Assembly (NCBI GenBank): GCA_020636745.1
Contig: JACJXH010000001.1
Location: 677,510 to 741,509 of the forward strand
DNA from: Lentimicrobiaceae bacterium
GTDB taxonomy: Bacteria > Bacteroidota > Bacteroidia > Bacteroidales > Lentimicrobiaceae
DNA length: 64,000 nucleotides
Direction of reading: 5' to 3'
In this document: one piece after another, positions 1 to 10,178 of the stretch
Layout of the letters: every line of letters begins with the position of its first letter
Position numbering within the stretch: position 1 is the stretch's first letter
Translations under genes and position numbers: made by a program
The notes under the pieces: generated by a model
What the model saw: the letters and a program-made list of their open reading frames with translations, nothing else
Databases searched by the model: none
Told to the model about the DNA's origin: nothing

Positions 1-406
1 ACTTTGCGCTGTCCATATTCTGCGGCGAAATTAATTCATTTTTACGGTATGCAAACACATATAGGTTGTTTTGGCTTTTGTTGCAATCTTTGATTCAACG
101 TTTAATGTCATTATATTCAGTAAAATAGATGCCAAATCCAGTATATGCAGCATTCCTGAAACTGTTTTCGTCTTTTAATAAAATATGTTATTAAGTTGTT
201 AGTAAAATTAAGCTTGTTGCATCGAAAATATTTTGTTTTTACTTAAATTCCATGCATCTATCATTGGCATGCCATTTTTAAGAAAGTGGCCAACCTGCGC
301 GTTGAAAAAGACGGCTTAAGTACACAATGGTGCATGCTGTAGAGTGATAAAAGTATTGGCTTGTTATATTTTATATTGAACAACTAAGATTTAAAAATCT
401 GAATGT
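1..406. other. AT-rich intergenic start of window
   Basis: No convincing coding region is visible on either strand. The stretch is AT-rich and probably holds the upstream region of the first hybrid kinase. I see no clean TAnnTTTG promoter element and no RNA gene. Confidence 0.5.
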
Positions 407-3400
407 ATGCTAACAGATCATTCCCTTCGCGCCAGGGTGGAACAAACCATTCTTCATTATAACCGACCGAATCTGTCCTCAGGTGAAAAGCAATTGTTTG
501 AGCTGGTAAGGGAGTTGTGGTCAGAGCTGAATAAATCTTCATCAGAGGAAGTTCCGGTTGTTGAAAAAGGTAAACAAAATGCTTCACGCGATAGTTGTGT
601 CGAGGAGTATTACGCCATGCTGAATGAAACTTTCAGAATGCTGGGAGCTGATTATCAGGAAAATATAACGCTTTTAACTCAGTTGCTTGGAAAATTGTTT
701 GGCGCTACCTGTGCTCTTTATAATCGTCTTGATGGTGATATTCTCAGTTCAATAGGTCAGTGGTCTGTACCTGAGGGGTATAATCCTGTTGACCGCCCCG
801 AAGGCCATATTTGTTATGATGTTATTCAAAATGCAAAAGATCAGATGCTGGTTATCAGCAATTTACCTGATACTATTTATGCTGTAAGTGACCCGAATGT
901 AAAACAATACGGACTCAAGACTTACATCGGAAAGGCAGTATTCTCCAATGGGAATGCTGTTGGTGCCTTGTGTGCCCTTTACCAGGGTGATATGGTTCCA
1001 GGAGATAGTTTTCAAACGTTGATGAATATCATCAGCAATGCCATAGGTGTAGAAGAAACCAGAAGAAAATCAAACCTAAGTCTGATTGAAACAGAAGAAA
1101 AACTAGAAGCGTTAATCAATGCTACTCCTGACGTGATTTGTTTCAAAGATGGCAATGGCAGATGGATTCAGGCCAATGACAGTATCCTGAAACTATATCA
1201 TCTTCAGCACATCGATTACCGGATGAAAAACGATTCGGAGCTTTTGCAGCATACTTCAGGTGTTTTTAAACAAGCCTTTAACGATTGTGCTTCAACCGAC
1301 GAAATGGCCTGGAAAACTGGTGGCCAGATAAGAGTTGAAGAGCTCGTTTCAGATATTCATGGCAATCACCACCGGTATGATGTGATAAAAGTGCCTTTGT
1401 TCAATGACGACAATTCAAGAAAAGGACTGGTGGTCTTTGGTCGTGACATTACTCAACTGAAAGAGGCTCAAGTAAGTGATGAATTTCTGAGTCAGGCTTC
1501 GCTGGCATTTCTTGAAATGGACGACAACGAGAATATTTATGATTTTATTGGCTTAAAAATTGCCGAGTTGGCTCAAAACTGCATTGTTCTCGTTACTTCA
1601 TTCGATGAAAATACACAGGTAATGACTTCACAATCCTTATTTGGCATTCATAAAATGCTGGATAAAGTGTTGAAAGTAATCGGGCAACATCCGGTTGGAA
1701 TGAGTGTTAAACTCACTCCGGAAAGAAAGCAGGAAGTGCTTCTTCAGAAACTGACTACACGCAAAGATTTATTTGAGTTGTTGTCAGGAGCCTTAAATAA
1801 ATTTACCTGCAATGCCCTCGAAAAAATATTCGATATCGGAACTATCTATGAAATGGGTTTTGCCAGACGTAATTATCTGCTTGGCGATGTAACCATTATT
1901 ACTCCAAGCAACTATCAACTCGAAAAAGTTAAAATCATTGAGTCATTCGTAAAAATTGCTTCTGTCGCATTGCACCGCAGACTTGTGATAAAAGACGTGC
2001 AAAACAGCGAGGAAAGTTACCGGGGATTATTTAACAGTATTACAAGTGCAGTATATATCATGAACCGCCAGGGAAATTTTCTGGATGTGAACAAAGGTGC
2101 TGAAGCTATGTACGGGTATCCCAAAGAACGCTTTATCGGACATACTCCTGCATTTCTGTCAGCGCCCGGAAAAAACGATTTGGTTGATGTTCCGGGAAGG
2201 CTGATGCGGACTTTTGAAGGTAAATCTCAGGTTTTTGAATTTTGGGGACTAAGAAGCAATGGTGAAATATTTCCTAAAGAAGTTCGGTTTTATCCGGGTA
2301 AATATTTTGGACAGGAGGCTGTTATTGTGGTTGCCAATGATATTACAGAGCAATATCAGATGATCTCTCAATTAGTCAAATCCAAAGAAATAGCTTTAGA
2401 GAATCTTCAGAAAACCAACAGTATTATTAAAGCCTTCCCTGATTCGGTTTTTATTTTTAATAGTAAAGGAGAGTTACTTGAGTCGTTTTCCGATGACGAA
2501 AAGAACAAGACGCTTACTCAGGCCATGAACTTTTATTCCGCTCCTCATGCTGACATCCGTTTGCAGGAAGTGGTTGCTCTTACTTTGTTAAATATCAGTC
2601 AGGTATTAAAAACCGGCCAGCTTCATAAGTATGAATTTACGCTTGAAGAAAATCATACCCTGAAGTACTTTGGAGCAACTATGGTTAAGTTAAATGATGA
2701 AAAAGTGCTTTCGGTAGTGAGCAACACAACCGAAAAAATGGAGCTCATTGATGCATTGTTTAAAGCAAAGGAAAAAGCAGAAGAGAGCGACCGTCTTAAA
2801 ACAGCTTTCCTGCATAATATTTCTCATGAAATAAGAACTCCAATGAACGGAATTGTGGGTTTTTCAAACCTGATTACACAACCAGGAATCAATGAAAACG
2901 ATTTACATGAGTACAATGCCGTAATCAATAGTTGTAGCAATCAGTTGTTGTCTATCATTACAGATATAGTGAATATTGCCACCCTTGAAGCCGGACAGGA
3001 AAAAGTGAGTGAAAGCGTGGTGAACCTGAATGAAATGCTTCATCTTATTTATTATCAGCTCATTGCAAAAGCTTCGGAGAAAAATATTCAACTGGCTTAT
3101 TCAACGGCACTCAAAGATGCAGATGCTCTTGTTATTACAGACGAAACCAAACTAACCCAGATATTGTCTAACCTGATTAACAACGCAATTAAATTCACCG
3201 ATAAGGGAAATATTAAGTATGGTTACGTGAAGGATGGCGACTTTTTAAAATTTACCATTGAGGATAATGGAATTGGCATACCTGAGGATATGCATGAGGC
3301 TGTTTTTGAACGTTTCAGGCAAGCCACCAATAATCTTGCCGGTAATTTTGGAGGAACAGGTCTTGGTCTTTCAATTTCTAAATCCTATGTCGAACTGCTG

Positions 3401-3895
3401 GGCGGAAAAATCTGGCTCGAAAGTGAGCTCAATAAAGGAACTGTCTTTTATTTTACCATTCCTTACAAATCAGCGACTCATGCGGTCTATCATAATGAGG
3501 AAACCAATGATTCAGCCATGAACAATATTCCGTCTGGTGTGACCATTCTGATTGCTGAAGATGAAATCTTTAATTTCAGACTGCTTGAAGCTATGCTTAG
3601 CCCCTTTGAATTTCAAATTCTGCATGCTGTGGATGGAACAGAAGCCGTACAAATGTGCCGTGAGAATGATGCAATAGCACTTGTACTGATGGATTTGAAA
3701 ATGCCGGGTATCAGTGGTTTTGAAGCCACAAGGCAAATCAGAAGGATAAAACCCGGTTTAACTATAATTGCGCAGTCAGCGCTTACCCTTCAAGGTGACA
3801 AAGAGAGTGCTTTAACGGCAGGGTGCAACGATTATATTGCCAAACCTATAAATCAGGATGTGCTTATTTCTTTACTTGGCAAGTATCTGAAATAG
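407..3895 (+). CDS. Cytoplasmic multi-sensor hybrid histidine kinase (GAF/PAS/HisKA/HATPase/REC)
   Basis: A 1162-residue hybrid sensor kinase that should autophosphorylate on His and pass the phosphate to its own receiver. Order of parts: N-terminal linker; GAF-like domain (about 75-225); PAS (about 228-350); a second GAF-like region (about 355-540); two more PAS domains (about 545-665 and 675-790); HisKA with the H-box SHEIRTP at His807; HATPase with an N-box around NLINNAIKF, a DNGIGIP box and a GTGLGLS box; C-terminal receiver with phospho-acceptor Asp1096 in the VLMDLKMPG context. There are no transmembrane segments, so it senses a cytoplasmic signal. It is followed in the same direction by a sigma54-type response regulator, a likely partner, although that gene has its own promoter-like element. 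The ligand is unknown. Confidence 0.93.
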   Translation: MLTDHSLRARVEQTILHYNRPNLSSGEKQLFELVRELWSELNKSSSEEVPVVEKGKQNASRDSCVEEYYAMLNETFRMLGADYQENITLLTQLLGKLFGATCALYNRLDGDILSSIGQWSVPEGYNPVDRPEGHICYDVIQNAKDQMLVISNLPDTIYAVSDPNVKQYGLKTYIGKAVFSNGNAVGALCALYQGDMVPGDSFQTLMNIISNAIGVEETRRKSNLSLIETEEKLEALINATPDVICFKDGNGRWIQANDSILKLYHLQHIDYRMKNDSELLQHTSGVFKQAFNDCASTDEMAWKTGGQIRVEELVSDIHGNHHRYDVIKVPLFNDDNSRKGLVVFGRDITQLKEAQVSDEFLSQASLAFLEMDDNENIYDFIGLKIAELAQNCIVLVTSFDENTQVMTSQSLFGIHKMLDKVLKVIGQHPVGMSVKLTPERKQEVLLQKLTTRKDLFELLSGALNKFTCNALEKIFDIGTIYEMGFARRNYLLGDVTIITPSNYQLEKVKIIESFVKIASVALHRRLVIKDVQNSEESYRGLFNSITSAVYIMNRQGNFLDVNKGAEAMYGYPKERFIGHTPAFLSAPGKNDLVDVPGRLMRTFEGKSQVFEFWGLRSNGEIFPKEVRFYPGKYFGQEAVIVVANDITEQYQMISQLVKSKEIALENLQKTNSIIKAFPDSVFIFNSKGELLESFSDDEKNKTLTQAMNFYSAPHADIRLQEVVALTLLNISQVLKTGQLHKYEFTLEENHTLKYFGATMVKLNDEKVLSVVSNTTEKMELIDALFKAKEKAEESDRLKTAFLHNISHEIRTPMNGIVGFSNLITQPGINENDLHEYNAVINSCSNQLLSIITDIVNIATLEAGQEKVSESVVNLNEMLHLIYYQLIAKASEKNIQLAYSTALKDADALVITDETKLTQILSNLINNAIKFTDKGNIKYGYVKDGDFLKFTIEDNGIGIPEDMHEAVFERFRQATNNLAGNFGGTGLGLSISKSYVELLGGKIWLESELNKGTVFYFTIPYKSATHAVYHNEETNDSAMNNIPSGVTILIAEDEIFNFRLLEAMLSPFEFQILHAVDGTEAVQMCRENDAIALVLMDLKMPGISGFEATRQIRRIKPGLTIIAQSALTLQGDKESALTAGCNDYIAKPINQDVLISLLGKYLK

Positions 3896-3947
3896 AATAT
3901 TGTCTGCTGGCCGGTTAGCCGTATATGCGCAAAAATGCCCTGAAAAG

Positions 3948-3977
3948 TTTAAAAATCAGTTTAACTTTTTAACTTTG
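3948..3977 (+). promoter_or_regulatory. Bacteroidota-type promoter for the sigma54 response regulator
   Basis: A perfect TAnnTTTG -7 element (TAACTTTG, 3970-3977) lies 18 bp after a TTTA that fits the -33 box. Transcription would start near 3982, giving a leader of about 25 nt before the ATG at 4007. Confidence 0.5.
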
Positions 3978-4006
3978 CTGAATACAACCCGTAGTTTCAG
4001 TTAAGA

Positions 4007-5410
4007 ATGAGAAAAGTATTAATAGTTGATGATGATGTGACTTTCTGCCTGATGCTGGAGACCTTTCTGCGTAAGAATGGTTTTGATGTCGAGCAGTCGT
4101 TTTCATTTTCTGATGCAGTTAAGAAAATTAAATCATTTGTTCCTGATATCATTCTTACCGATTTGAGGTTACCTGATCATGACGGGCTGGAAGTGCTTCA
4201 TTTATCCAACCGTGAAGCACCAAATACGCCGGTGATATTGATGACGGGTTATGCCGATATCAAAACAGCTGTGCAGGCCATAAAATTAGGCGCTTTTGAT
4301 TACGTAGCCAAGCCGGTAAATCCTGATGAAATTCTGCTAACCATTAAACGCGCACTGAAATCGCCTGGTAATGAGGCTAATCAGGAAGAGCCTGCTGCCG
4401 ATGACAATCTTTATGTAGAAGGTACAAGCCAGGCAGCCCTTAAAATTGCCGAGTATGCAGCTCTTGTAGCCCCTACGGGTATGTCGGTTTTGATTCTGGG
4501 CGAAAGCGGAACCGGCAAGGAGTTTATAGCCCGCAAAATTCATCAGCTTAGCGCACGAAACGATAAACCTTTTGTGGCCATTGATTGTGGTGCTTTGCCC
4601 CGCGATTTGGCCGGCAGCGAATTTTTTGGCCATCTCAAGGGTGCATTTACCGGAGCCTTCAATGATAAACAGGGCCAGTTTGAAGCAGCCAATGGGGGTA
4701 CCATCTTTCTCGATGAAATTGGTAACCTTAGTTATGAAATTCAGGTACAGCTGCTCAGGGCTATTCAGGAACGCAAAATCAGACGCATTGGCTCAACGGT
4801 TGAAATCCCGGTGGATGTCAGAATTATTACAGCTACCAATGAAGATCTGAAACAAGCTGTTGCAAAAGGTGAGTTTCGCGAAGACTTATACCATCGCATC
4901 AATGAATTTGCCGTGCAGGTGGCTCCCTTGCGCGACAGACCGGAAGACCTCATCCTGTTTGCCCGTTATTTTCTGAATCAGGCAAACAAAGAGCTCAATA
5001 AACAAGTGGCTGATTTCTCGTCCGAAGTGGAGCATATTTTTCTGCATTATTCGTGGCCGGGAAATTTCAGAGAATTGCGAAATATTATCAAAAGGGCTGT
5101 GCTCTTGTCGAAGGGAAATGTAATTGAAGCCGAAACACTCCCCGACGAACTCGCTGCTAATCAGATTCAACCAGCAACAGGCCAGCCATTCCAAACGTAT
5201 GAAGCTGGCGTCGAAGAGGATAATGCAACAATCCTTCCTGAGCAGGCTTTGGATCTTAGCCTGAAAGATACTTCGCAGCGGAGCGAAAGAGAATTGATTG
5301 TGGCTACACTCGAAAAGGTGAGATTTAACAAATCAAAAGCTGCCAGGCTTTTGAATGTGGATCGCAAAACTTTATATAATAAAATGAAACAATACGGAAT
5401 CCCGCTTTAA
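4007..5410 (+). CDS. Sigma54-dependent response regulator, NtrC family
   Basis: A 467-residue activator of RpoN-dependent promoters. The receiver domain (1-120) has acidic residues Asp8-Asp10, phospho-acceptor Asp52 and the conserved Lys in the AKPV context. The AAA+ domain (about 140-375) has Walker A GESGTGKE, the sigma54-contacting loop GAFTGA and an FLDEIGN Walker B. The C-terminus is a Fis-type helix-turn-helix (about 425-467, NKSKAARLLNVDRKTLYNK). Length and architecture are complete for the family. Its stop codon overlaps that of the convergent hybrid kinase in a shared TTAA at 5407-5410. The flanking kinases are the obvious candidate phosphodonors, but the pairing is inferred from position only. 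Confidence 0.95.
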   Translation: MRKVLIVDDDVTFCLMLETFLRKNGFDVEQSFSFSDAVKKIKSFVPDIILTDLRLPDHDGLEVLHLSNREAPNTPVILMTGYADIKTAVQAIKLGAFDYVAKPVNPDEILLTIKRALKSPGNEANQEEPAADDNLYVEGTSQAALKIAEYAALVAPTGMSVLILGESGTGKEFIARKIHQLSARNDKPFVAIDCGALPRDLAGSEFFGHLKGAFTGAFNDKQGQFEAANGGTIFLDEIGNLSYEIQVQLLRAIQERKIRRIGSTVEIPVDVRIITATNEDLKQAVAKGEFREDLYHRINEFAVQVAPLRDRPEDLILFARYFLNQANKELNKQVADFSSEVEHIFLHYSWPGNFRELRNIIKRAVLLSKGNVIEAETLPDELAANQIQPATGQPFQTYEAGVEEDNATILPEQALDLSLKDTSQRSERELIVATLEKVRFNKSKAARLLNVDRKTLYNKMKQYGIPL

Positions 5411-7956
5411 GCTGATGTCCTTTCTCTGAGTATGGTTTCAATTTCTTTCATCCCCAATCTGAGTTGATGCAGCTTTGTGCCAATGTTTTCTATATTGGGA
5501 TTGCTTTGAGTTCTGAGCGATTCAAGTTCTTTAAGCAGGCTTACTTCTTTCATTGCTCCCAGGTTTCTCACATTGGGCAACATGCGGTGTGCCAGCAATG
5601 CCAGTTCGTTTATCTGCTCTTTTTCAAAAGCTTCCTGCATGGCAGCCGATGTTTGCTGAAGGCTGTCTGCCAATGAGTGAAGAATGCGGTTTAATGCCTG
5701 GGTGTCATTCCCGGCAAACTGCATGAATGTGTCATAATTCAGAGTGTCCTTATGCTCGTTTTTACTCATTATCGGTGCCGTTTTTACGATAGAGTTTGTT
5801 TCAATCAGCTGATTAATTATATCCTCAAGCTGCGCAACCCTGAATGGCTTGATTAGTACGGCATCAATTCCGCTCGCTTTAAAAAACTGAAGATCTTCCT
5901 GTAAAGCATGTGCTGTTAGTCCCATTACAGGCGGCCTTGCAATGCCTGTTTCTTTTGCCTGTTTGTCAATAAGCGAAGCAAGTTCAGGGCCGCTTATCTG
6001 CGGCATCTGAATGTCAGTCATCACCAGTTGGTACCCCTCTTTCCTTGCCAGGTAATACTTCCAGGCTTGTTCTCCGTCAATGGCTACATCAACAGAGGCG
6101 CCATACGATACCAGTGAATCATTCAACAGAATCCGGGTAGTAGGATCGTCTTCTGCCAGCAGGATGTTTACTCCGGTAAGTTCAGGCTTTGCAACCTTGT
6201 GATGGTATTGTTCGGGTATATATTCGCCCTGATATCTTTCCAGTGGAATGGCCACAGTTACGCAAGTGCCTTCTCCTGTGTTGCTTTTCAGCTGAATATT
6301 GCCATTCATAAGTTCGGTGAGCTTCCTGCATATGGCAAGGCCCAATCCAGAGCCTCCGTATTTTCTTGTTATCCCTGCATCAACCTGTGTAAATTCCTCG
6401 AAAATCTCTTGCTGTTTTTCAGCTGGAATGCCTATTCCTGTATCGGTTACTGAGAATGATAGCCTGGTTGTGTTGTGGCCTTCGGATTCAGCTGTTGCTT
6501 TTAAAATGATACTGCCTTTTTCAGTGAACTTGAGGCTGTTGTTCAGCAGATTGTAAATAATTTGCCTCAGCCTTAACGGGTCTCCTGATAAGACCAGTGA
6601 TTTGTTGATGTTTGATTCGAAAATCATGGTCAGCCCTTTGGTTTCTCCTTTGTGACGCAAGGTTTCAAATGCATGAGTCAGCAGGTCGGCAGGGGCAAAG
6701 GGAATAGATTCGAGGTTGAATTTGCCGCTTTCTATCCTCGAATAATCCAGCAAATCGTCGACCAGGCCAAGCAAATGTTCTGATGAGGTGTTGATATAAT
6801 TCAGGTAGTTGCTTTGCTCTTTTGACAAACGGGTAACCGAAAGCCTTTCGGTAAATCCGATGATGGAGGTGATAGGCGTTCTGATTTCATGGCTCATGTT
6901 GGCCAGGAACTGTTCCTTTACTTTAAGCAATTGCTCGGCCAGTTGTCTGGCTTTTTCGAGTTGTTTCCGGTAAAAAGCCGAACGGGCCAAATCTTTCCAT
7001 ATCAGGATGACAAAAACAAGCATCGTAAACAAACCTGCAGAGGTAAGTGCCAGGGCAGTGTACCAAAGCCTTTTTAGTACAACTTTACTGTTTTCAGCAC
7101 CTTCAATGGCCCGGCTTATTTCTTCTTTTTCGAACAAAAACAGTACTTTTCTGATTTCATCCATAATCACCTGGTTGGTCTTTAATAAAAGAAGTTCACG
7201 TTCTACATTCATCTGCCTTTCAAGTCTCTCCTTCGCACCCATACGTTGAAGCTGCGATTTAACCATTTCAAGTGTTGTGTCATTTTTTGCGGTGAATACA
7301 CCAATGGTGTCGCGCAGGGGAGGGACTAATACCGGTTGGCTTTGTAAGGAATCCTGCTTGCTTTTTTTGCCGGTTATATTGTTCCATAATTTCTTGAAGA
7401 TATTGCCTGAGCCCTCTTTTTGCCCTTTTTCTACCCCTTGTTTTGTTGTAACCGGCTGAGGAATTGAAGTGGGTTTTACTTTGACTGAATCAGAGATGCC
7501 CGAAGGGCTTTTGTGTATGACCGGTTTTATACTGCTTATGGTGTCGGGTACAATGCGCGTTCTGAAGAAATTCTCCATGGTGGTTTTCTTCAGCTTTAGC
7601 AAACTGTCAACAGCCAGCATTCTTTTGTATTGCTCGGGTTGTAATGTGCTTGAGTATTTAAGAGAGTCGGCCAGCTTTTTTATTTCCACAAATTGCTTGC
7701 GATACCGGTATAGATAGCGTTTTTCACCAGTAGTAATATACGCCCGCGCCTGTCCGTCAGCTTCAATTTGTTTCGATAGCATATTGCTTACCAGCGTAAG
7801 CTTAATGACCGATTGTGATATTCCTGAGTCAGGAGGCGTTAGTTGGCTGGCCAGTTGTATAACAGCCAGAACGGCTCCCAATGCTATAATCAGCAACAGA
7901 AAGAAGCCTGATAATACTTTCCCTTTAACCCCCTCTGATTGTCCTTGCTTTTTCAT
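5407..7956 (-). CDS. Membrane hybrid histidine kinase with receiver and Hpt domains
   Basis: An 849-residue phosphorelay kinase. A membrane segment near residues 13-31 is followed by a long, largely charged extracytoplasmic region (about 32-300, rich in Lys/Pro/Ser in the middle) and a second membrane segment (about 300-322). HisKA carries SHEIRTP with His356; HATPase has NLLNNSLKF, DTGIGIP and GSGLGLAI. The receiver has phospho-acceptor Asp648 in LVMTDIQMPQ, and a C-terminal Hpt domain carries His790 in LLAHRMLP. The protein therefore contains a full His-Asp-His relay and needs an external receiver as final acceptor. The convergent NtrC-type regulator, sharing the TTAA stop overlap, is a plausible one. 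A TAACTTTG element only 6 bp before the ATG implies a nearly leaderless message. Confidence 0.93.
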   Translation of the reverse strand: MKKQGQSEGVKGKVLSGFFLLLIIALGAVLAVIQLASQLTPPDSGISQSVIKLTLVSNMLSKQIEADGQARAYITTGEKRYLYRYRKQFVEIKKLADSLKYSSTLQPEQYKRMLAVDSLLKLKKTTMENFFRTRIVPDTISSIKPVIHKSPSGISDSVKVKPTSIPQPVTTKQGVEKGQKEGSGNIFKKLWNNITGKKSKQDSLQSQPVLVPPLRDTIGVFTAKNDTTLEMVKSQLQRMGAKERLERQMNVERELLLLKTNQVIMDEIRKVLFLFEKEEISRAIEGAENSKVVLKRLWYTALALTSAGLFTMLVFVILIWKDLARSAFYRKQLEKARQLAEQLLKVKEQFLANMSHEIRTPITSIIGFTERLSVTRLSKEQSNYLNYINTSSEHLLGLVDDLLDYSRIESGKFNLESIPFAPADLLTHAFETLRHKGETKGLTMIFESNINKSLVLSGDPLRLRQIIYNLLNNSLKFTEKGSIILKATAESEGHNTTRLSFSVTDTGIGIPAEKQQEIFEEFTQVDAGITRKYGGSGLGLAICRKLTELMNGNIQLKSNTGEGTCVTVAIPLERYQGEYIPEQYHHKVAKPELTGVNILLAEDDPTTRILLNDSLVSYGASVDVAIDGEQAWKYYLARKEGYQLVMTDIQMPQISGPELASLIDKQAKETGIARPPVMGLTAHALQEDLQFFKASGIDAVLIKPFRVAQLEDIINQLIETNSIVKTAPIMSKNEHKDTLNYDTFMQFAGNDTQALNRILHSLADSLQQTSAAMQEAFEKEQINELALLAHRMLPNVRNLGAMKEVSLLKELESLRTQSNPNIENIGTKLHQLRLGMKEIETILRERTSA

Positions 7957-7962
7957 CTACTG

Positions 7963-7970
7963 CAAAGTTA
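7963..7970 (-). promoter_or_regulatory. -7 promoter element directly before the hybrid kinase start
   Basis: On the minus strand the sequence reads TAACTTTG, a perfect TAnnTTTG element, ending 6 bp before the ATG at 7956. Initiation 4-6 bp downstream would leave almost no 5' leader. The -33 box is weak. Confidence 0.4.
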
Positions 7971-8075
7971 AGTGCATTTGTTTAATTATAAATGACTCTG
8001 CTTTACGTTCTGCTGCTTTTGCTGCCATTAAGTTGGTTTTTGCTTTCAATCAGGATGAATAATATCATTGAAAGT

Positions 8076-8118
8076 CCAAAAAAAAAGCTCCCCGGCACAA
8101 GTTGCGTGAGGGAGCTTT
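8076..8118 (-). terminator. Intrinsic terminator of the coiled-coil lipoprotein gene
   Basis: The arms AAAGCTCCC (8084-8092) and GGGAGCTTT (8110-8118) are perfectly complementary over 9 bp. On the minus strand the hairpin is followed by a run of nine T, as expected downstream of the gene ending at 8157. Confidence 0.85.
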
Positions 8119-8156
8119 ATATTATTTCCTGTCCTGCCGGAATTCTTTATTTTGAT

Positions 8157-9041
8157 TTAAATCTCGGTGGAGATAACCAGCATACGCGATTTCTGCCAGA
8201 AAAGTGCAGGGTCTTTAATGATAAGCTCTTCCACTTTTTTGTTATTCATCACCAACTCGTATGAACCTGCAGGATGAACCGAAATAAGATTGGCTTTTTT
8301 AACTCCCAAAGGAATGTTTTTCAACTGACGGATGTCAACTTGAGTGAAATCAGAAAGATTTACATCGCCTGATAATTTCTGCGTTTTTCCTAATCCAAGA
8401 AATCCACCTTGTTTGTTCAGTATTTTTTTCTCAATCAGCTCTTTGCGAGGGCCAACTACAAAGTAGGCAGTGTTTATTTCATTGGTTTTATCAAGCACAA
8501 CTCCCTGAAGGGTTTTGTTCTGGTTTCTGATATTCGAAATGGTATCATTCAGCATAGCCACCGAAAAATTGAGGTTAGCCAATTCTTCTTTAAGTCCTGC
8601 AATTTGCTGATCGCGTTCGGCCAATTGCTGGTTGGTTAATTCAATCATGTTTTTAAGCTCAGTTTCAAGCTCGGTAATTTTGGCTTTTGAACTCTTGAGT
8701 TTTGAATTGAGAGATGCAATTTTTTGCTTGTTTTCTTGCATCAATTCGTTGATGAGCTTGATGTTTTCGTTTATGCGCTCGCGGGCAGGTTTGTTTAGCT
8801 CGGTGCCTGAGGCTGTTTCCTGGCTGATGAGTTTTTCTTTGGTTTTGATTTCGGCCAGATTACTTTCTATCTGGTTCAGGGTTTCCAAAAAATCGTTGAT
8901 CAATGAATCCTTTGCTGATGTCTGACTCATCTGTTTCATTAAATCCTGTTCTAATTCAGCTATTTTGGCGGTTTGTTTTTTGTTTTCACAGGAAGTAAAC
9001 AGCAAGGGAAGCGCAATAAGGATTAAAATCAGTTTTTTCAT
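8157..9041 (-). CDS. Coiled-coil lipoprotein of unknown function
   Basis: A 294-residue predicted lipoprotein: a short signal with lipobox LFTSC places the lipidated Cys at about residue 19. Residues from about 25 to 185 are a long, almost uninterrupted coiled coil rich in Glu, Lys, Gln and Leu. The C-terminal 100 residues form a globular segment with alternating hydrophobic residues that I do not recognise. It is monocistronic, with its own terminator. An envelope-anchored spacer or scaffold is possible, but no function can be assigned from sequence. Confidence 0.8.
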   Translation of the reverse strand: MKKLILILIALPLLFTSCENKKQTAKIAELEQDLMKQMSQTSAKDSLINDFLETLNQIESNLAEIKTKEKLISQETASGTELNKPARERINENIKLINELMQENKQKIASLNSKLKSSKAKITELETELKNMIELTNQQLAERDQQIAGLKEELANLNFSVAMLNDTISNIRNQNKTLQGVVLDKTNEINTAYFVVGPRKELIEKKILNKQGGFLGLGKTQKLSGDVNLSDFTQVDIRQLKNIPLGVKKANLISVHPAGSYELVMNNKKVEELIIKDPALFWQKSRMLVISTEI

Positions 9042-9332
9042 GGTGATATTGGTTTAAATTTTACACTTGATTGGCAAAATATAAGCCATTGTTCCAATAA
9101 ATTTACAAGTGATTGATATATAGAGATATAGATGCTATTGTGTATTTTTAGATGTGTGTATGAATGACCCCATTTTGGGCAATGTTTTAATCTTATCGGG
9201 TTGTTTTATCACAAAAAAAATCAATTACGTGATTAGAAATCCTTATCAATAAAGGGTTTTTCCCAAAACAAAAGCGCATTTACTCCTGGAAGCGTGCTGC
9301 TGGATTTTTAAGGGTAAAAACAGGTGCAGATG

Positions 9333-10070
9333 TTAAACTTTGGCCATTGCCCTTCTGGCCATCAGATTCTGTTTTAACAAAACAAGCGACCGCGGAGCTC
9401 CATGCGAAGGTAAGAGCAGGGTGCATTTGAACTTTATTAATTTTCTCCAGCTTTTTATCAGTTCCTCAACATTGTCGGCAAAAGGAGGGAAGCATTTGTT
9501 GGGGAGAACTCCGATAAGCGTGTCACCGACCAGAGCTATTTCGTTGTCAATCAATATGCTTACCGAGCCGGGTGAATGTCCGGGAGTGTGAATAACCCGT
9601 GCGTCAATGCCACACACAGAAAGGTCAACCTCTTCATGAACATGAATGTCAACGGGGCAGGGTTTATATCTGGCCATTTTTCGAACCGGATTACTGAAGG
9701 TTTTTATCAATTGCCGGGTAAAAGTATTGGTGCCTGCAGGCAATGGACTGTCGCCCGATAGCAAAAAAGCGGCCTCTGAATCGTGCACAATAACTTTGGG
9801 GTTAAACTTATCTTTTATCGCACTGGCATTGGCTGCATGATCAAAATGCGTGTGTGTAAGAATAAGATATTGCAGGTTCTCAATTTTCATTTCGTCAAGC
9901 CTTCTGATAAGTTTCCGTCGCATAAAATCCATGCCCGTATCTACCAGTATATGGGCTCCTGCTTTTGATATCAGAAATATGTTACACCGGCCTCCGCATA
10001 CTTTTCTGACGAGAGTACCGTCCGAAGTCAGCCATTGGTTATTCGCCTTTTTTATTTCTGAAGTATTCAT
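9333..10070 (-). CDS. Metallo-beta-lactamase-fold metal-dependent hydrolase
   Basis: A 245-residue MBL-fold enzyme. The metal-binding signature THTHFDHAA (HxHxDH) lies near residue 93. The second metal histidine is in the IHTPGHSPGSVS motif, the bridging Asp in VGDTLIG, and a C-terminal His in LPSHG. The set matches the glyoxalase II/RNase Z-like group, typically hydrolysing thioesters or similar substrates; the substrate cannot be read from sequence. A fairly long AT-rich region with two minus-strand TAnnTTTG elements lies upstream. Confidence 0.9.
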   Translation of the reverse strand: MNTSEIKKANNQWLTSDGTLVRKVCGGRCNIFLISKAGAHILVDTGMDFMRRKLIRRLDEMKIENLQYLILTHTHFDHAANASAIKDKFNPKVIVHDSEAAFLLSGDSPLPAGTNTFTRQLIKTFSNPVRKMARYKPCPVDIHVHEEVDLSVCGIDARVIHTPGHSPGSVSILIDNEIALVGDTLIGVLPNKCFPPFADNVEELIKSWRKLIKFKCTLLLPSHGAPRSLVLLKQNLMARRAMAKV

Positions 10071-10170
10071 GATGCTGGCCGTTTGTGTTTCTTTTTTCGC
10101 TGAGGGTTTAAGTGCTCATTGTTAGAAAAAAGAATCTTATGATGAGCAATGTGAGCAGGTGTGTTTGAAA

Positions 10171-10178
10171 CAAAGCTA
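10171..10178 (-). promoter_or_regulatory. Candidate -7 element for the MBL-fold gene
   Basis: Minus strand reads TAGCTTTG, matching TAnnTTTG, about 100 bp upstream of the ATG at 10070. A second match, TATCTTTG, is at 10214-10221. The -33 boxes are weak for both. Confidence 0.3.
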
